Under the pieces are notes generated by a model. The model did not search any database. It had not been told where the DNA came from and saw only the letters and a program-made list of their open reading frames with translations. Of a stretch of 64,000 bases of DNA, positions 1-10,355 are shown piece by piece. The stretch is from NCBI GenBank assembly GCA_002786065.1, contig NHNY01000012.1, forward strand, positions 372,001 to 436,000, written 5' to 3'. Numbering within the stretch: the first letter of the stretch is position 1; each line of letters begins with the position of its first letter. The stretch comes from Microcyclospora pomicola. Taxonomy: Eukaryota > Ascomycota > Dothideomycetes > Capnodiales. Made by a program: the position numbers and the translations under genes.

Positions 1-752
1 AGGAACGATATGGTCTGGATAGTCTTTCCGAGACCCATCTCATCCGCAAGAATACCGTTTAGACCGTTCTCGTACAGGGATGTCAACCATTCAAGCCCTT
101 CCAGCTGATAGCCACGCATCAGTCCGCCAGTGACAAGATCTGGCTGCTTTGCTGAGCGGAGATTCTGCATGCCAATATCACCCGGCTTGACATCAGAGTC
201 CTTGGTCTCTTCCGCCAATGCTTCAGTGATAGATGCTTTGCCTGCCTTTGCCTCCAGATCTTCTTTCTTCAAGAAGTCGGAGATCTTGCCATTCTTCCCG
301 CCTTTCGTTGGCTTGGACCGGGTCGCGAGCTTCTTCTTCGGCGAATCATCACTTTGCGCAACCGCCTCTGCTGAAGCAGCCGCCCGCGTCGCTCTCTTCT
401 GGCTCGCCTGCGCAGCCTCTTCTGCCTGCGCCTCTCGTTTCTCGGCCTTTTTCTTGCTTCGCGCATCCTTTGCGGTCTCGACCTCTTCCTGCTGACTCAT
501 TTGCTGTAACATGATGGTTGAATACAGCTTGCTCTGACCCAGCAGATATTCCAATGCTTTGAATTTTGTGTCAACAGCTTTCGAGCCACCTTTCAGATCC
601 TTCTCTCGCTCTGCAGCAAGCTCCTGCTCACGCTTCTCGTCCTGTTTCCTTCGCAGCTCCACCATCTTTGCCTCTTCTTTTTGCATGGCTTCTGTGGTGC
701 CATCTTCCGGCGAAGTGGGTGGCGTAGACGCATCCTCATTTTCTGAAGACAT
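1..752 (-). CDS. SNF2-family chromatin remodeller, Lsh/Irc5/MUS-30 type (C-terminal part outside window)
   Basis: About 250 N-terminal residues are visible; the reading frame runs off the left edge. The start is the ATG at 752 (MSSENEDAS). A charged, coiled-coil-prone region rich in K/E (residues about 25-130) includes [16 protein letters not shown], typical of the stretch before the helicase core in Lsh/HELLS/DDM1 relatives. Next comes [12 protein letters not shown], and at positions 1-60 the Walker A region DEMGLGKT of the SNF2 ATPase. Members are nuclear ATP-dependent remodellers linked to DNA methylation in plants and animals and to DNA damage tolerance in fungi (Neurospora MUS-30, yeast Irc5). 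The SNF2 assignment is read directly from the sequence; the Lsh subfamily rests on the N-terminal segment and is somewhat less sure. Confidence 0.85.
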   Translation of the reverse strand, partial: MSSENEDASTPPTSPEDGTTEAMQKEEAKMVELRRKQDEKREQELAAEREKDLKGGSKAVDTKFKALEYLLGQSKLYSTIMLQQMSQQEEVETAKDARSKKKAEKREAQAEEAAQASQKRATRAAASAEAVAQSDDSPKKKLATRSKPTKGGKNGKISDFLKKEDLEAKAGKASITEALAEETKDSDVKPGDIGMQNLRSAKQPDLVTGGLMRGYQLEGLEWLTSLYENGLNGILADEMGLGKTIQTISF

Positions 753-2035
753 GGTGAGGTCAAGTGTCCAAGCAAATCATCAACCGCAAGCAGACCAGAA
801 CTAGAAACACACGATACTAATATTCAAAGAGCAACAGGATAATGGAGAGCTATTATATCGAATGTTTCTGCGCCTGTTAGAGTACTTCAATGTTGTCGGC
901 ACCTCGTTCGCGTGACGACATCACTTTCGTCCCAGTCGCGTTTCGGGTCGCGTCTGAGCGATGGAATTCCAGATCTCGCTAATCGTCCCACCGATCGCGC
1001 TACTCCATATGTAGTTACCCTGGATCAACTGCTATGCGCCTTTGACTTCATCCCTCCAAGACTGTACATTGTCTTCAAGCATTGGAGCTACGTTCCAAGA
1101 TGTACAATGGAAGGGAAAGTGGAAGTGCAGTATTGCCGCCCCAGGTCTAAGTAAGGGCGCTGTTGGGATGCAGACGGTCGCAGACTTCCTCAGACAGCAC
1201 ATACCTATGGCGAACGTTCACTTTACATGTTTAGTAGTTTGTCACATGCTAGGCGCTGCCTAATACCATATCTGCGCCGGGCCGGGATACATGGCCGTGG
1301 CAGATAAGTTGTCTTTTGACAACTGCAGTGTATTGCGTATTTTGGACAGTACTCTAGGTTCATTTATTCCTACGATGACATGTGTCAGCTACACCTTACA
1401 CAAGAAGCACCTGCTTCCCTTCGTTTCCCACGTGAATGCATGTGCTATTTGCCTTGAACCGCCTAACGCAAGCGCTCTTTACTGCCACTATGATAGTCGC
1501 CCTCGCTCAGCAGCTGGTCGAGGCATCAGCGACCATGACACCTTCACGTTGTCGCTGTCGCCGTCTTCATTCACATGCCATGACGATGTTCGTTTTCCTG
1601 GTGACTACACAGACTGCTTACTCTTGTCCCATCACGTCAAACTATTACCATGACATGCTATACAATATTATTCCCCTCGGACAGAGTTACAACGACAGGA
1701 TAGCGGAATCCGGAGATCTGGCTGCTGCTGCGGCTGCTCCACCATGACTGAACATGAAGACACAAAGCTAACGGAGGACAACTTGGTGATCGAGGACAAT
1801 AAAAGGCGAAGCCGGCGACATATAAAAGCCACGTCAAAGGCGATCGATGCCCGGAGGAGCGGCGTAGTGGGTTTGCCAGAACCAACAATAACACCAGTCA
1901 CTGCAGAAGCACCACGTTCTGGATTGCTTCAAGGTACCCAGCACAACACACACCCACCTTGACAACCTGCGCTGCGCTTTACATCATTCTGACATACCGT
2001 GTGGGATTCCATCAGACTCATCAGCCAACCGCAAG
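753..2035. other. intergenic region between the helicase and a hypothetical gene
   Basis: About 1.3 kb with no convincing coding sequence. Short open frames on both strands overlap one another, lack recognisable motifs and have no supporting splice context. It should contain the promoter of the minus-strand helicase near 753-900 and that of the plus-strand gene at 2036, but no clear element stands out. Confidence 0.5.
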
Positions 2036-2737
2036 ATGCCAGCGAACCGGCAGAAAACCGGCAAGACACGCCCAACAGTCGTCGCGACAGACTCCAGCTC
2101 CAGCTCCAGCTCCGACGGCAAGTTCATGCATTCACGTGGCTACATAACGCCCACGTTCGGCCCAGAAGTATTTCATATCTACCACTGGCCGCAGCCACGT
2201 CCGCACAGCTTTCCTGCGATCTCCGAGACATGTCGTACGTGGAAAGTGGCTCAAGATGAGTGGGAAGGCGAGAATGACATTGACGATGGCGCCGACGACT
2301 GGATGGAATTTGCTGGGGACGTGAGGGATTACGAGAATGCCGAACGCTTCCACTACTGCATTGCCAGCAGCTTCCTGGCACGTGCCAAGCGCGCGTTCCG
2401 TGCCGGCTGGACCTGGGAGACCTTCGAGGAGACCGAGCGAGCGATCGTCTCTGACGGCAAAGCGAGGAAGATGCCCAGTCGAGCACTTCGCACGCAGTGG
2501 ATGAGGGATATGCTTGACAACGATCTGCGGCTGGCGATTTTAGACGTCATCGCCCGGCGGCTATGCAACGAGATTTGGCTTGAAGAGTATGTTGAGCGAG
2601 ACCCCACGCCGCCCAAGCGTGACAGCAGGGTTGAGAGTCTCATCCACCTGACGCATCACGGAGTTCGCCCTGGCGCAGCCTTCGCCGGTACGGCAAGCTT
2701 GTTGGACATCGACAGCCCACCAGTACAAGATACCTGA
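2036..2737 (+). CDS. hypothetical protein, 233 aa
   Basis: Not recognised. A single open frame starts at ATG 2036 (MPANRQKTGKTRP), has a serine run around residues 19-26 encoded by a CAGCTC microsatellite, and ends at 2737. The rest is acidic and tryptophan-rich (TWKVAQDEWEGENDIDDGADDWMEF) with a predicted helical middle (about 80-190) and no transmembrane segment or signal peptide. The third-position pattern looks coding and the composition is not low-complexity, which is why I keep it. It lies 600 bp from the stop codon of EAF7 on the opposite strand. It may be a lineage-restricted dothideomycete gene; a function cannot be inferred. Confidence 0.5.
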   Translation: MPANRQKTGKTRPTVVATDSSSSSSSDGKFMHSRGYITPTFGPEVFHIYHWPQPRPHSFPAISETCRTWKVAQDEWEGENDIDDGADDWMEFAGDVRDYENAERFHYCIASSFLARAKRAFRAGWTWETFEETERAIVSDGKARKMPSRALRTQWMRDMLDNDLRLAILDVIARRLCNEIWLEEYVERDPTPPKRDSRVESLIHLTHHGVRPGAAFAGTASLLDIDSPPVQDT

Positions 2738-3336
2738 AATGACCAGGACCGGTGAAGTATGTCCCGAAGTGACGGGATGGCAGCGCGACCAGCAGCTGAT
2801 GTGACGACCTAGGTATGAGGACGAGACATGGCTTCCAAACGGTCTCGACCAGGCCAGATATGTCTGCAGCGGACAGTCAGCCGTGAGAGCAGAGAGCGGT
2901 GATGTGTCCAGTCCGGAACGTTCACCGCACTCGATAGTGCTTTGAAATGCGCTAAGACGAGATGTTGGATAGAGCAAATCGCGAATTGGCTGAGTGAAAA
3001 GACGGCCAATGAGCGCTGCGAGAACTTGAGCGGCATACATGTCCCTCCATCTTGTCCGAGTGCTACCAATGCTTCGAGTGCATGCCGCTGATGGAAAATG
3101 TGCATTGAAATCCGCATTGAGCGTCCTGTGTTCTGGTAAATGGTGGTGGAAAATGAAGTCGGGTTATTGGAGAAGAACCCAATAAACATGCGAAATGCAC
3201 AAATGTTCTTTCCAGAGCCTAGCCATCGAGTATTGCAATTTTCTTTGCGCGCTTTGTGCTCGTGTTCGGATCTGCTCAGACACGGGTGGACTGATGACAT
3301 GCATGGTGGTCTGATTCCTCAACCCACGCTCTGACA
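2738..3336. other. intergenic region between convergent genes
   Basis: About 600 bp between the stop codon of the hypothetical gene and that of EAF7, so it should hold two 3' untranslated regions. Two overlapping open frames on the minus strand (up to 163 codons) show no motif or compositional sign of being genes. Confidence 0.5.
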
Positions 3337-4380
3337 TCACTTGCCTCGTCTACGACCAACGCCTCTTCCGCGCGGCGGTCTCCCACGAGGTCTTGCCCCG
3401 CCTCTCCCGCCTCTCGTCGAGCGAGCTGGTGTGCTATCCTTTTGGCTCACAGCTTCTTCTTCTTCTTCGCTCTCGCTCTCCTCTTCGTCCTGTTCGTCTG
3501 AACCGTCTTCATTGTCCTCATCCTCATCATCCTCCTCCTCCTCTTCTTCCTCTTCGCCATCCCCATCATCTTCCTCGTCCTCCTCATCTTCGTCTTCGGC
3601 CACCGACTCAGCCTGTCGCGCTGATCGTCTTGTCCTCGCTGCAGGCGCATCATTCTTCTTCCTGCCTCGCGTCGCGGTCTTCTTCCTCGCAGTCAGCGAC
3701 GACGGCGACGGAGCATCGCTCGGCTCGATGCTGAAGCTTGGCGTGAATCGCATTGGTGGGATCTCAGCTAGATTGACCTCCGGCAGTAGTAGCGGGCTCT
3801 CCTGCCGCTTCTTCCGGTCTTCGTTGGTCGCAAATCTTTGCTGCCACTTCAAATCGCCAAAGTCGTCATCAGGCAGCTGAAAATCTTCCTTGTGGATCTT
3901 GTTCGCCGCGAGACTGTAGACATCGTCAGCCTCCTCCTCCTCCTCGTCTTCGGTTCCATCCGCTGAAAGATCGGACAATTGGCGCGCGTCCTCGCGCTGG
4001 TCCAATGCTTCGAGATCATACAGAATGCCCAGTTTCTTCCAGATGCCTGGCAATTTTGTATGCTCATTCCGCGGTTGGATGTAGCCATTGCTCAGCAGGT
4101 ATTCGTGCAAGGCCAGCAGACGGAAGTGTTTGTGGACTCCTGCGCTTGGTCAGTCTAGGGCGATTGGCATGATCAGCAAGGTGGACCTTGTTGTGTGGTG
4201 GTGGCATTGTGCTGTACCTGTCGGCTTATATTTGATGAGACCTTTGAACAGCCCGACCTCCTCTTCATCAGTCCATAGATCGTCCAGTAGCTCCTCGTCA
4301 CCCTTGCTTGGGGAGGCTTCGATGGGACTTGGTTGGGAAGTTGGGGTCGGCGAGACCTTGACACGTTTTCGGGGTGGCAT
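3337..4380 (-). CDS. EAF7: chromatin modification-related protein EAF7 (MRGBP/CT20 family), NuA4 subunit
   Basis: Two exons, 4380..4218 and 4139..3337, joined across a 78-nt intron (4140-4217, donor GTACAG, acceptor GCGCAG); 321 aa. The splice restores the family signature YKPTGVHKHFRLLALHEYL, followed by HTKLPGIWKKLGILYDLEAL at about residues 75-100. This is the conserved Eaf7/MRGBP core of the NuA4 (Tip60) histone acetyltransferase complex, which acts in the nucleus. The N-terminus is basic (MPPRKRVKVSP). The C-terminal half is disordered: a Glu/Asp run of about 60 residues, then an Arg/Gly-rich tail (GRPPRGRGVGRRRGK) able to bind nucleic acid. The first true ATG in the frame is at 4380. 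It diverges from YVC1 across about 400 bp. Confidence 0.93.
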
Positions 4381-4787
4381 GTTGATGCTATTCAAGTCTA
4401 TTACAAGAGCTTTTGCGGAATCGTCAATGGACTGATGTCGGTACGTGTAGCTACCATACCTGCCTAGTTTGACAAGGCACGTAGCCTACAGGGCTACAGA
4501 TGTTTCGGGTAGGCGGACCGAGCAGCCAAGCGTCAATGGCCGCGCATGACAACATCGGCTCAACGAAGAACTTGAAAAGCTTGGAGCTCCAAGCAGGTTT
4601 GCACAACTCAGGTACGCGGCAGAGCAATCGACGCGACTTCAATCTCTTCACGACCCTATATGTATCTGATACTGCCTCCCACGCGTCTATCCTGAGCCTC
4701 AAACAATCTAACACTCTCACACACCTTGACGATCTCTTCATCTCGCCTGTACAGCCATAGATAGCGTCGCGGCAAGCGAAAGTAAAT
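4381..4787. promoter_or_regulatory. divergent promoter region EAF7 / YVC1
   Basis: About 400 bp between two divergently transcribed genes, so it must contain both promoters. I see no strong TATA box or palindromic operator; part of it will be 5' untranslated sequence. Confidence 0.5.
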
Positions 4788-6737
4788 ATGGTCCGCTGGG
4801 GCAAGTAAGTGAACCTCACAAGGAACAAACACGAACGGAGCGACGAATACTGACCTTCATAAAGACTGTTTTCTTGGAATGAGCGAGACCGAAATCATCT
4901 TCATGACGAGCTCACCCATCTTCTGCCTTCCCATCGTGATGATACGGTCCAGTCTCCAATTCCCGCCAAGACGGTCACGCATGTTGCACTCCGGCTCAAG
5001 TACCAGATAGAAACGGTCGTGCCTTGCGAATTGCCAGCCGAACGGATCACGCAACCCCACAGCAATGTCATCACCGATGCTGTTGTGAAGACGGCCAAGA
5101 CGGCCGGTAAGGTCTCTGGCTCGGACGAAGACAACAGCGCCTGTGTCGTGTACTGTCTGCTCATCTGCAAGTCGTGGTTCAAGCAGCAGGCTAGCTCAGA
5201 ACTTTGGGATGCTGATCTGCATCAAGTTCGCGCTCTGGCGTGCGAGAAGATCGCTAAGGCCATCATCGAGGACGAGGAGGACATCAATTACCTGATGCAG
5301 GAGGTTCTGTTGAAACGCTACAGCGTGTTTGTCGACGGAGAGGACTCCAAGCCCATGAATGCTATAGAAAAGGCTGTCGACTTGCATGCTGTGCAGGTCA
5401 TCGGATCCTCTGGCTATCAAAAGTGTATCTCTTACTTGTGGCGTGGATGGCTCGTACAGGACGATGACGACCCATCCCGGTTCGTGGACTACAAGAAGAA
5501 AACCGACACCAATTACTGGACTCACTTCGACCCGGACCGGATGCGTGTGCCACAGTATCAGAACGCCGTCGAGGTCATGATCTCTCTCATCTACCTGGGG
5601 CTCTACACTGGAGCGATTAATACTATCAATCCTTCTGGTGATCTGGACATTGTTGAAGGTCTTCTTTACATCTTCACCCTCTCCTTCCTCTGCGACGAAC
5701 TTAGCAAGCTCTATAAGGTGGGGCGGTATTATATCAGCTTCTGGAACATATTCAACAGCACTCTCTACGCGCTTCTGACGGTTTCCTTCATAACGAGGAT
5801 GATTGCTCTCGCCAATGACATCGGCTCTGACGAGCGCATTAAGTACAACACCCTGTCATACAACTTCCTAGCCTTCAGCGCGCCCATGTTCTGGATGCGC
5901 CTCCTCCTCTACCTTGACGGATATAGGTTCTTCGGTGCGATGCTTGTCGTGCTTAAGGTCATGATGAAAGAATCGCTCATATTCTTTGCTCTCTTGATTA
6001 TCGTCCTGATTGGATTCCTGCAAGCGTTCATAGGAATGGACTCGGCGGATGATAACCAGATCACTGCCGTTAGCTTCATCGCGAAAGAGATGCTCAATGC
6101 CATCATGGGATCTCCAGAGTTCGATGGTTGGGACAGGTTCGCTCCACCTTTTGGACTGATCCTCTACTACATCTACAACTTCATCATCGTCGTCATCCTG
6201 TTGAACGTGCTCATCGCGCTGTACAACTCCGCCTACGAGGATATCACCGAAAATGCAATCGACGAATATCTGGCGCTCTTCTCCTCAAAGACGATGCAGT
6301 TCGTCCGCGCACCTGATGAGAATGTCTTCATCGCACCATTCAACTTGATCGAGATCTTTTGCTTGGTGCTCCCATTCGAGTGGTGGATGAAACGACCTCA
6401 ATACGAGAGACTTAACGATTATGTCATGGGTTTCATCTACTCACCATTACTCCTGGTCACAGCCTGGTTAGAGACGCGTACTGCGCGCATGGTCAAGTGG
6501 AATCGGTCCAGACACGAGAGTGACGACGACACAGTAGAGGAGTGGGAGCAGTTGTCCGAGGAGATGGATATGGAAGGTAGTGGCTGGGAGAAGAGGGTCA
6601 AAGAGAGCGCGCCGAATGTGGTGGTTGATGGCACGACACTCGAGCTGCAGAAACTGCGCAGCGAAATGAAAGAGCTGATGGAGATGGTCAAGGCGCTCAA
6701 GGAGGCCAAGAACGATGCTGGTAATGGGTCGGCGTGA
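4788..6737 (+). CDS. YVC1: vacuolar TRP-family cation channel Yvc1
   Basis: Two exons: a 17-nt first exon 4788..4804 (MVRWG plus two bases) and 4865..6737, separated by a 60-nt intron with donor GTAAGT, CTGAC branch site and acceptor AAG; 629 aa. The start is chosen because the splice extends the conserved frame upstream (LFSWNERDRNHLHDELTHLL). Family features in order are the cytosolic N-terminal region with THVALRLKY, six hydrophobic segments between about residues 230 and 460, the pore-loop region GIMDS-like GMDSADDNQITAVSFIAKEM, the last transmembrane segment IIVVILLNVLIALYNSAY, and a C-terminal acidic, coiled-coil tail. Yvc1 releases calcium from the vacuole on osmotic or oxidative stress. 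The tiny first exon would be missed by simple open-frame annotation. Confidence 0.93.
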
Positions 6738-7160
6738 AGTGTAGAGTGAGTCTTGATATTGGTGAGGTCGACAGTGTGACATAGTAAGGGCAATTCGCTT
6801 ATCCTATTCTGCTGGACCGTTTCTCTTCGTTTTGGTACATCAATGACCTGTGAAAGGTAAACTTCGAATCAAGAACACTGTCAGGTCAAGTGAAAGAAGA
6901 AATTGAGTATTCTATGGTCTCGTATATAGGTAATGGAGTCAATTTGATGGCTGTGCCAGCACTTTCCGGCTTACTGTGCGGGCATCCGAAATTCTACGAC
7001 TCCACCCACGGCGAAGACCCCACCAAAGGCAGTAATGTGACTCCTCATACCGAATTCGCCTACTTCCGATATTGAGTGCCCGCGACACTACATTCTCGAG
7101 CACACACACCTTTCTTTCCTCCAACACAAGCGCGCCATTGCGGCAGAAACAACCGCCATC
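6738..7160. promoter_or_regulatory. 3' region of YVC1 and promoter of eIF2-alpha
   Basis: About 420 bp between two tandem plus-strand genes. A C-rich leader with CACACAC and CTTTCTTTCC pyrimidine tracts lies at 7095-7125, just before the eIF2-alpha start, a common feature of strongly transcribed fungal genes. No other element is clear. Confidence 0.4.
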
Positions 7161-8099
7161 ATGTCGCTCACCAATTGCCGCTTCTACAAGGAGAAATACC
7201 CAGAGATCGACTCGTTCGTCATGGTCAACGTGCGGCAAATCGCCGAGATGGGTGCATATGTCAAACTGCTCGAGTACGACAACATCGACGGCATGATCCT
7301 GCTCTCCGAGCTGTCCCGTCGACGTATCCGATCTATCCAAAAGCTCATCCGTGTCGGCCGCAACGAAGTCGTGGTCGTGCTGCGAGTGGACAAGGAGAAA
7401 GGATACATCGATCTGTCGAAACGTCGTGTGTCGCCCGAAGATATCATCAAGTGTGAGGAGCGGTACAACAAGAGCAAGATGGTGCACAGCATCATGCGTC
7501 ACGTGGCGGAGAAGACCAACATCCCGATCGAGGAGTTGTATCAAGAGATTGGCTGGCCGCTGAACGAGAAATATGGACATGCGGTGGATGCGTTCAAGCT
7601 GTCGATCACAAACCCGGATGTCTGGAATGAAGTCACGTTGAAGAGCGACGTCGTACGCGATGAGCTGCAGAGCTACATTGGCAAGCGGTTGACGCCACAG
7701 CCTACTAAAGTGCGTGCTGACGTGGAGGTCACTTGCTTCGGATACGATGGTATCGATGCCGTGAAAGATGCGCTACGTACGGCGGAGGCGAAGAACACCC
7801 CGGAGGTACAAGTCAAGGTCAAGCTTGTATCTCCACCGCTTTATGTCTTGACGAGTCAAACGCTCGACAAGAATATCGGCATCGATGTGCTTGAGCAGGC
7901 TATCAAGGAGATTGATGGCAACATCCGTGCAGCAGGTGGTATGTGCGTGGTCAAGATGGCACCCAAGGCAGTCACAGAGAACGATGATGCAGAGTTGCAA
8001 GCGCTGATGGACAAGAAAGAGCGGGAGAACCAGGAAGTCAGCGGTGATGAGGATGAGAGCGAAAGTGATGAGGGTGTCGTGGCAGCCGGAGCAGACTGA
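7161..8099 (+). CDS. SUI2: translation initiation factor eIF2 subunit alpha
   Basis: Intronless, 312 aa, close to the usual eukaryotic length. The N-terminal S1/OB fold (about residues 15-90) carries MILLSELSRRRIRSI. The serine at position 52 counting Met (Ser51 in mature numbering) is the site phosphorylated by Gcn2-type kinases in the integrated stress response. The helical domain and the C-terminal alpha-beta domain follow (ADVEVTCFGYDGIDAVKDAL), with an acidic tail (SGDEDESESDEG). The protein is the regulatory subunit of the eIF2 GTPase complex that delivers initiator tRNA to the 40S subunit in the cytosol. The start ATG has good context (CCATCATG) and matches the conserved MSLTNCRFY N-terminus. 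Confidence 0.98.
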   Translation: MSLTNCRFYKEKYPEIDSFVMVNVRQIAEMGAYVKLLEYDNIDGMILLSELSRRRIRSIQKLIRVGRNEVVVVLRVDKEKGYIDLSKRRVSPEDIIKCEERYNKSKMVHSIMRHVAEKTNIPIEELYQEIGWPLNEKYGHAVDAFKLSITNPDVWNEVTLKSDVVRDELQSYIGKRLTPQPTKVRADVEVTCFGYDGIDAVKDALRTAEAKNTPEVQVKVKLVSPPLYVLTSQTLDKNIGIDVLEQAIKEIDGNIRAAGGMCVVKMAPKAVTENDDAELQALMDKKERENQEVSGDEDESESDEGVVAAGAD

Positions 8100-8384
8100 A
8101 TGCGCCTGACGATGGGACCTCGCACGTAGACGGAATGATTTGACGGCAACAAGGGCACGCAAGGCGTCTGGCGTTTGATGAAAGGCAAATGTATCAGTGA
8201 TGGGTTGTCTTCGTACTTGAGAGACGCAGAACCTCGCCAAGGCCATTCCACCAATGTACTGAACCAGCCAGTGTCGAATGCATTCCTGAGCTTGTCCACA
8301 CTCGAGCTCAGTCAAAAGCAAAATTCATATTCGCCACACTTGTCAACTTCCTCCGCCACCCCTCTTCTTACTTCCTCCCTCCTC

Positions 8385-8945
8385 TCAAACATCCAACACA
8401 GGGCCCTTTTCCCCATAGATCGGATCTCGTGAAAACCACGGCAGCGCCCTTATCCTCCCCTCCACACCTTCCCGTCCCCCTTCATCCCTCGCATCCCCAT
8501 AACACATATCCCACCCATACCCCTTCGGATACGCTCCAACCATCTCAAACCCGCCATCCACATCCTCCACCAGCCGATGTCCAACCCCCGCCGGCACGAC
8601 CACTACATCCCCTCCCGCCACCTGCACCTCCACGGCGTCCGCATTCCCCTCCCCGCCAAACAGCAGCCGCGCCCGCCCGCCCGCAATGCACAGCACCTCG
8701 TGCGTCGTCGAGTGGAAGTGCGTCGTGCTGTACATCGTGTATCGCCACTGCGGGACCACGACGTCGGTGCGGCGGAGGTGCGCTTCGAGCGCCGGGGCGG
8801 AGACGCTGGAGGCGGGGGAGAAGGCGGCGCGGTAGATGAGGAGTGGCTTGTGCTGGAGGGAGGTGTTGGGGAGGGCGCTGTGGGCGGGGATCAGGTGGGT
8901 GCTGGTCTTGAGGAGGGTGAGGGGGGTCAGTTTGGCTGTAGCCAT
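8385..8945 (-). CDS. single-domain cupin protein, YjlB-like
   Basis: Intronless, 186 aa, no signal peptide. The central cupin motif HFHSTTHEVLCIAGG (about residues 77-91) gives the first metal-binding set (H, H, E). GGDVVVVPAGVGHRL (about 112-126) provides the second motif with its histidine, and EMVGAYPKGYGWDM is typical of the YjlB subgroup shared by bacteria and fungi. The fold predicts a small metal-dependent beta-barrel enzyme, but no substrate is known for this subgroup. It is convergent with eIF2-alpha, with about 285 bp between stops. The coding strand is GC-rich at third positions. Confidence 0.8.
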   Translation of the reverse strand: MATAKLTPLTLLKTSTHLIPAHSALPNTSLQHKPLLIYRAAFSPASSVSAPALEAHLRRTDVVVPQWRYTMYSTTHFHSTTHEVLCIAGGRARLLFGGEGNADAVEVQVAGGDVVVVPAGVGHRLVEDVDGGFEMVGAYPKGYGWDMCYGDARDEGGREGVEGRIRALPWFSRDPIYGEKGPVLDV

Positions 8946-9568
8946 GATAGTCTGTGGTTTGTGGATGTGGTTTTATACGCTCGACTGTTATGTTTGCTGT
9001 TTATCCATGAGATATCAGAAGACTGGATACGTAGGTAGTAGCGTTGGCAGTCGCTCGTCGAGCTGAGCACAGCTTCATCCCCGACATATGTTGAAGTGGG
9101 TAAAGTAGACTCGATTAGCATTGAGAATGAACAGGGATTCAAAGTGTACGGTATTGTGGTCTCCATTACGTCACTGGACACTGCTTTTGCTTGATGATAG
9201 GTTAATATACAGGCATGTATTGATTCCATTGCAGGTCATTGAGGTCGGATTTTCGCTCTCATTTGTACATCTGCTGCGTGTTGAAAGCGTGGTGCGACTT
9301 CAATGCTGACAACTCGGCAAGCCCATAAAGACTCAACAACGCTTTTGTGCATGGCCACTTCGCTTGTCCATAATTTTAATGAAGCTCAAGTCCACCGATG
9401 AAGCAGAACGGCCATCAGATGTGATATGATGAGCACTTCGAAAGGTATATTGACAAATCTATACAGCGGCTGACAAGCTGCAATCCACACCAATCCACTC
9501 GGAAATCCCAGTATAACGCCATAGGCAGCTGGAGCCAATTTTCCCCACAAATCCCTCTCTCGTCCTCA
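8946..9568. other. intergenic region upstream of the cupin gene
   Basis: About 620 bp. It should hold the cupin promoter (minus strand) and the 3' end of the small membrane-protein gene that stops at 9569. I see no gene or clear regulatory motif. Confidence 0.45.
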
Positions 9569-10093
9569 TCATGCTGAGCCGTCCTTCGCTGCCTTCTGTG
9601 CCTTTTCGTGTTCAACAATCTGCTTGCTCCAGTATCGCGAGGGGAAGAAGCGGTCGGGCTGTGCAAAGGGTAGGTTAGCACATGCCCAGGCTTTATGCAG
9701 TGACTGTAGCATATAGGAAAGGACGGAAAGCTCCACGCCATATTTCCGAGCCGGTTGGAGTGTCCCTCGATCCACTGCACACTCATGTGCTGCGCAATGA
9801 AGATTGTACGTACTTCGGGCATCTTGTTTCGGAATTCCCTGTCGGCGCTCAAGCTGAAGAGCATTGCGCATACACCCACGAGGACACCTGACAGAATCGC
9901 CGTGTTCGCCTTCCAGTTGGTCGGCTGGCTGTACCAGCCTCCGGCAGGTGACCAGACGTGCTTGGGGTAACTGGGTTTCTTGTCAGTATGGTATGCTGCA
10001 TTGCGACTCCCCCGACGAGGATCGCTCCAATTTGGGTACGGTAGCTCACGGGATCTTGCCCCCTCCACTTCGGAGTATCTGTGTGACTCTCAT
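9569..10093 (-). CDS. small conserved fungal single-TM protein, three exons
   Basis: 96 aa from three exons, 10093..10050, 9970..9814 and 9658..9569. Introns are 79 nt (donor GTGAGC, branch CTGAC, acceptor CCCAG) and 155 nt (donor GTACGT, acceptor CACAG). The product begins MRVTQILRSGGGKIP, followed by YPKHVWSPAGGWYSQPTNWK, a single hydrophobic segment (about 37-58, AILSGVLVGVCAMLF), and a tail ending PDRFFPSRYWSKQIVEHEKA. Frame is kept through both splices and removes internal stop codons, which strongly supports the model. The pattern resembles small fungal inner-mitochondrial-membrane proteins, perhaps an accessory subunit of a respiratory complex, but that is inference. It diverges from the mL44 gene. 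Confidence 0.8.
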
Positions 10094-10355
10094 CGCTGCT
10101 GTCGTATGGTTTGAGCCGTGAGTGTGCAAGAGTTGATGTGCGAGCTGGGATGAGGTGCGGTCGCTGTCGCCGCGGAAGTGAGCGCTCGGCAAGTCGCGTG
10201 GTCATGCATTGAGATTTTTGACCACTGCAACAGGAGACACACGACAGTACCCGGCCATCATCACCAACATTCCATTACTCCGCCCTTCACTTCTGCTTCT
10301 GTTGCGTTTCTCTGATTCTGGCGTCGGTTCGCGAAGGAAAGGGATAGAAGAATAG

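Noticed and set aside
1291-1653. 120-codon open frame upstream of the first hypothetical gene
   Set aside because: No motif, overlaps other frames, composition like the surrounding non-coding sequence.
2809-3300. 163-codon minus-strand open frame between two convergent genes
   Set aside because: Overlaps another unrelated open frame of similar length; no recognisable feature.
3341-3880. 179-codon serine-rich open frame antisense to EAF7
   Set aside because: It consists of translated CTC/TCC repeat opposite the acidic tract of a recognised protein.
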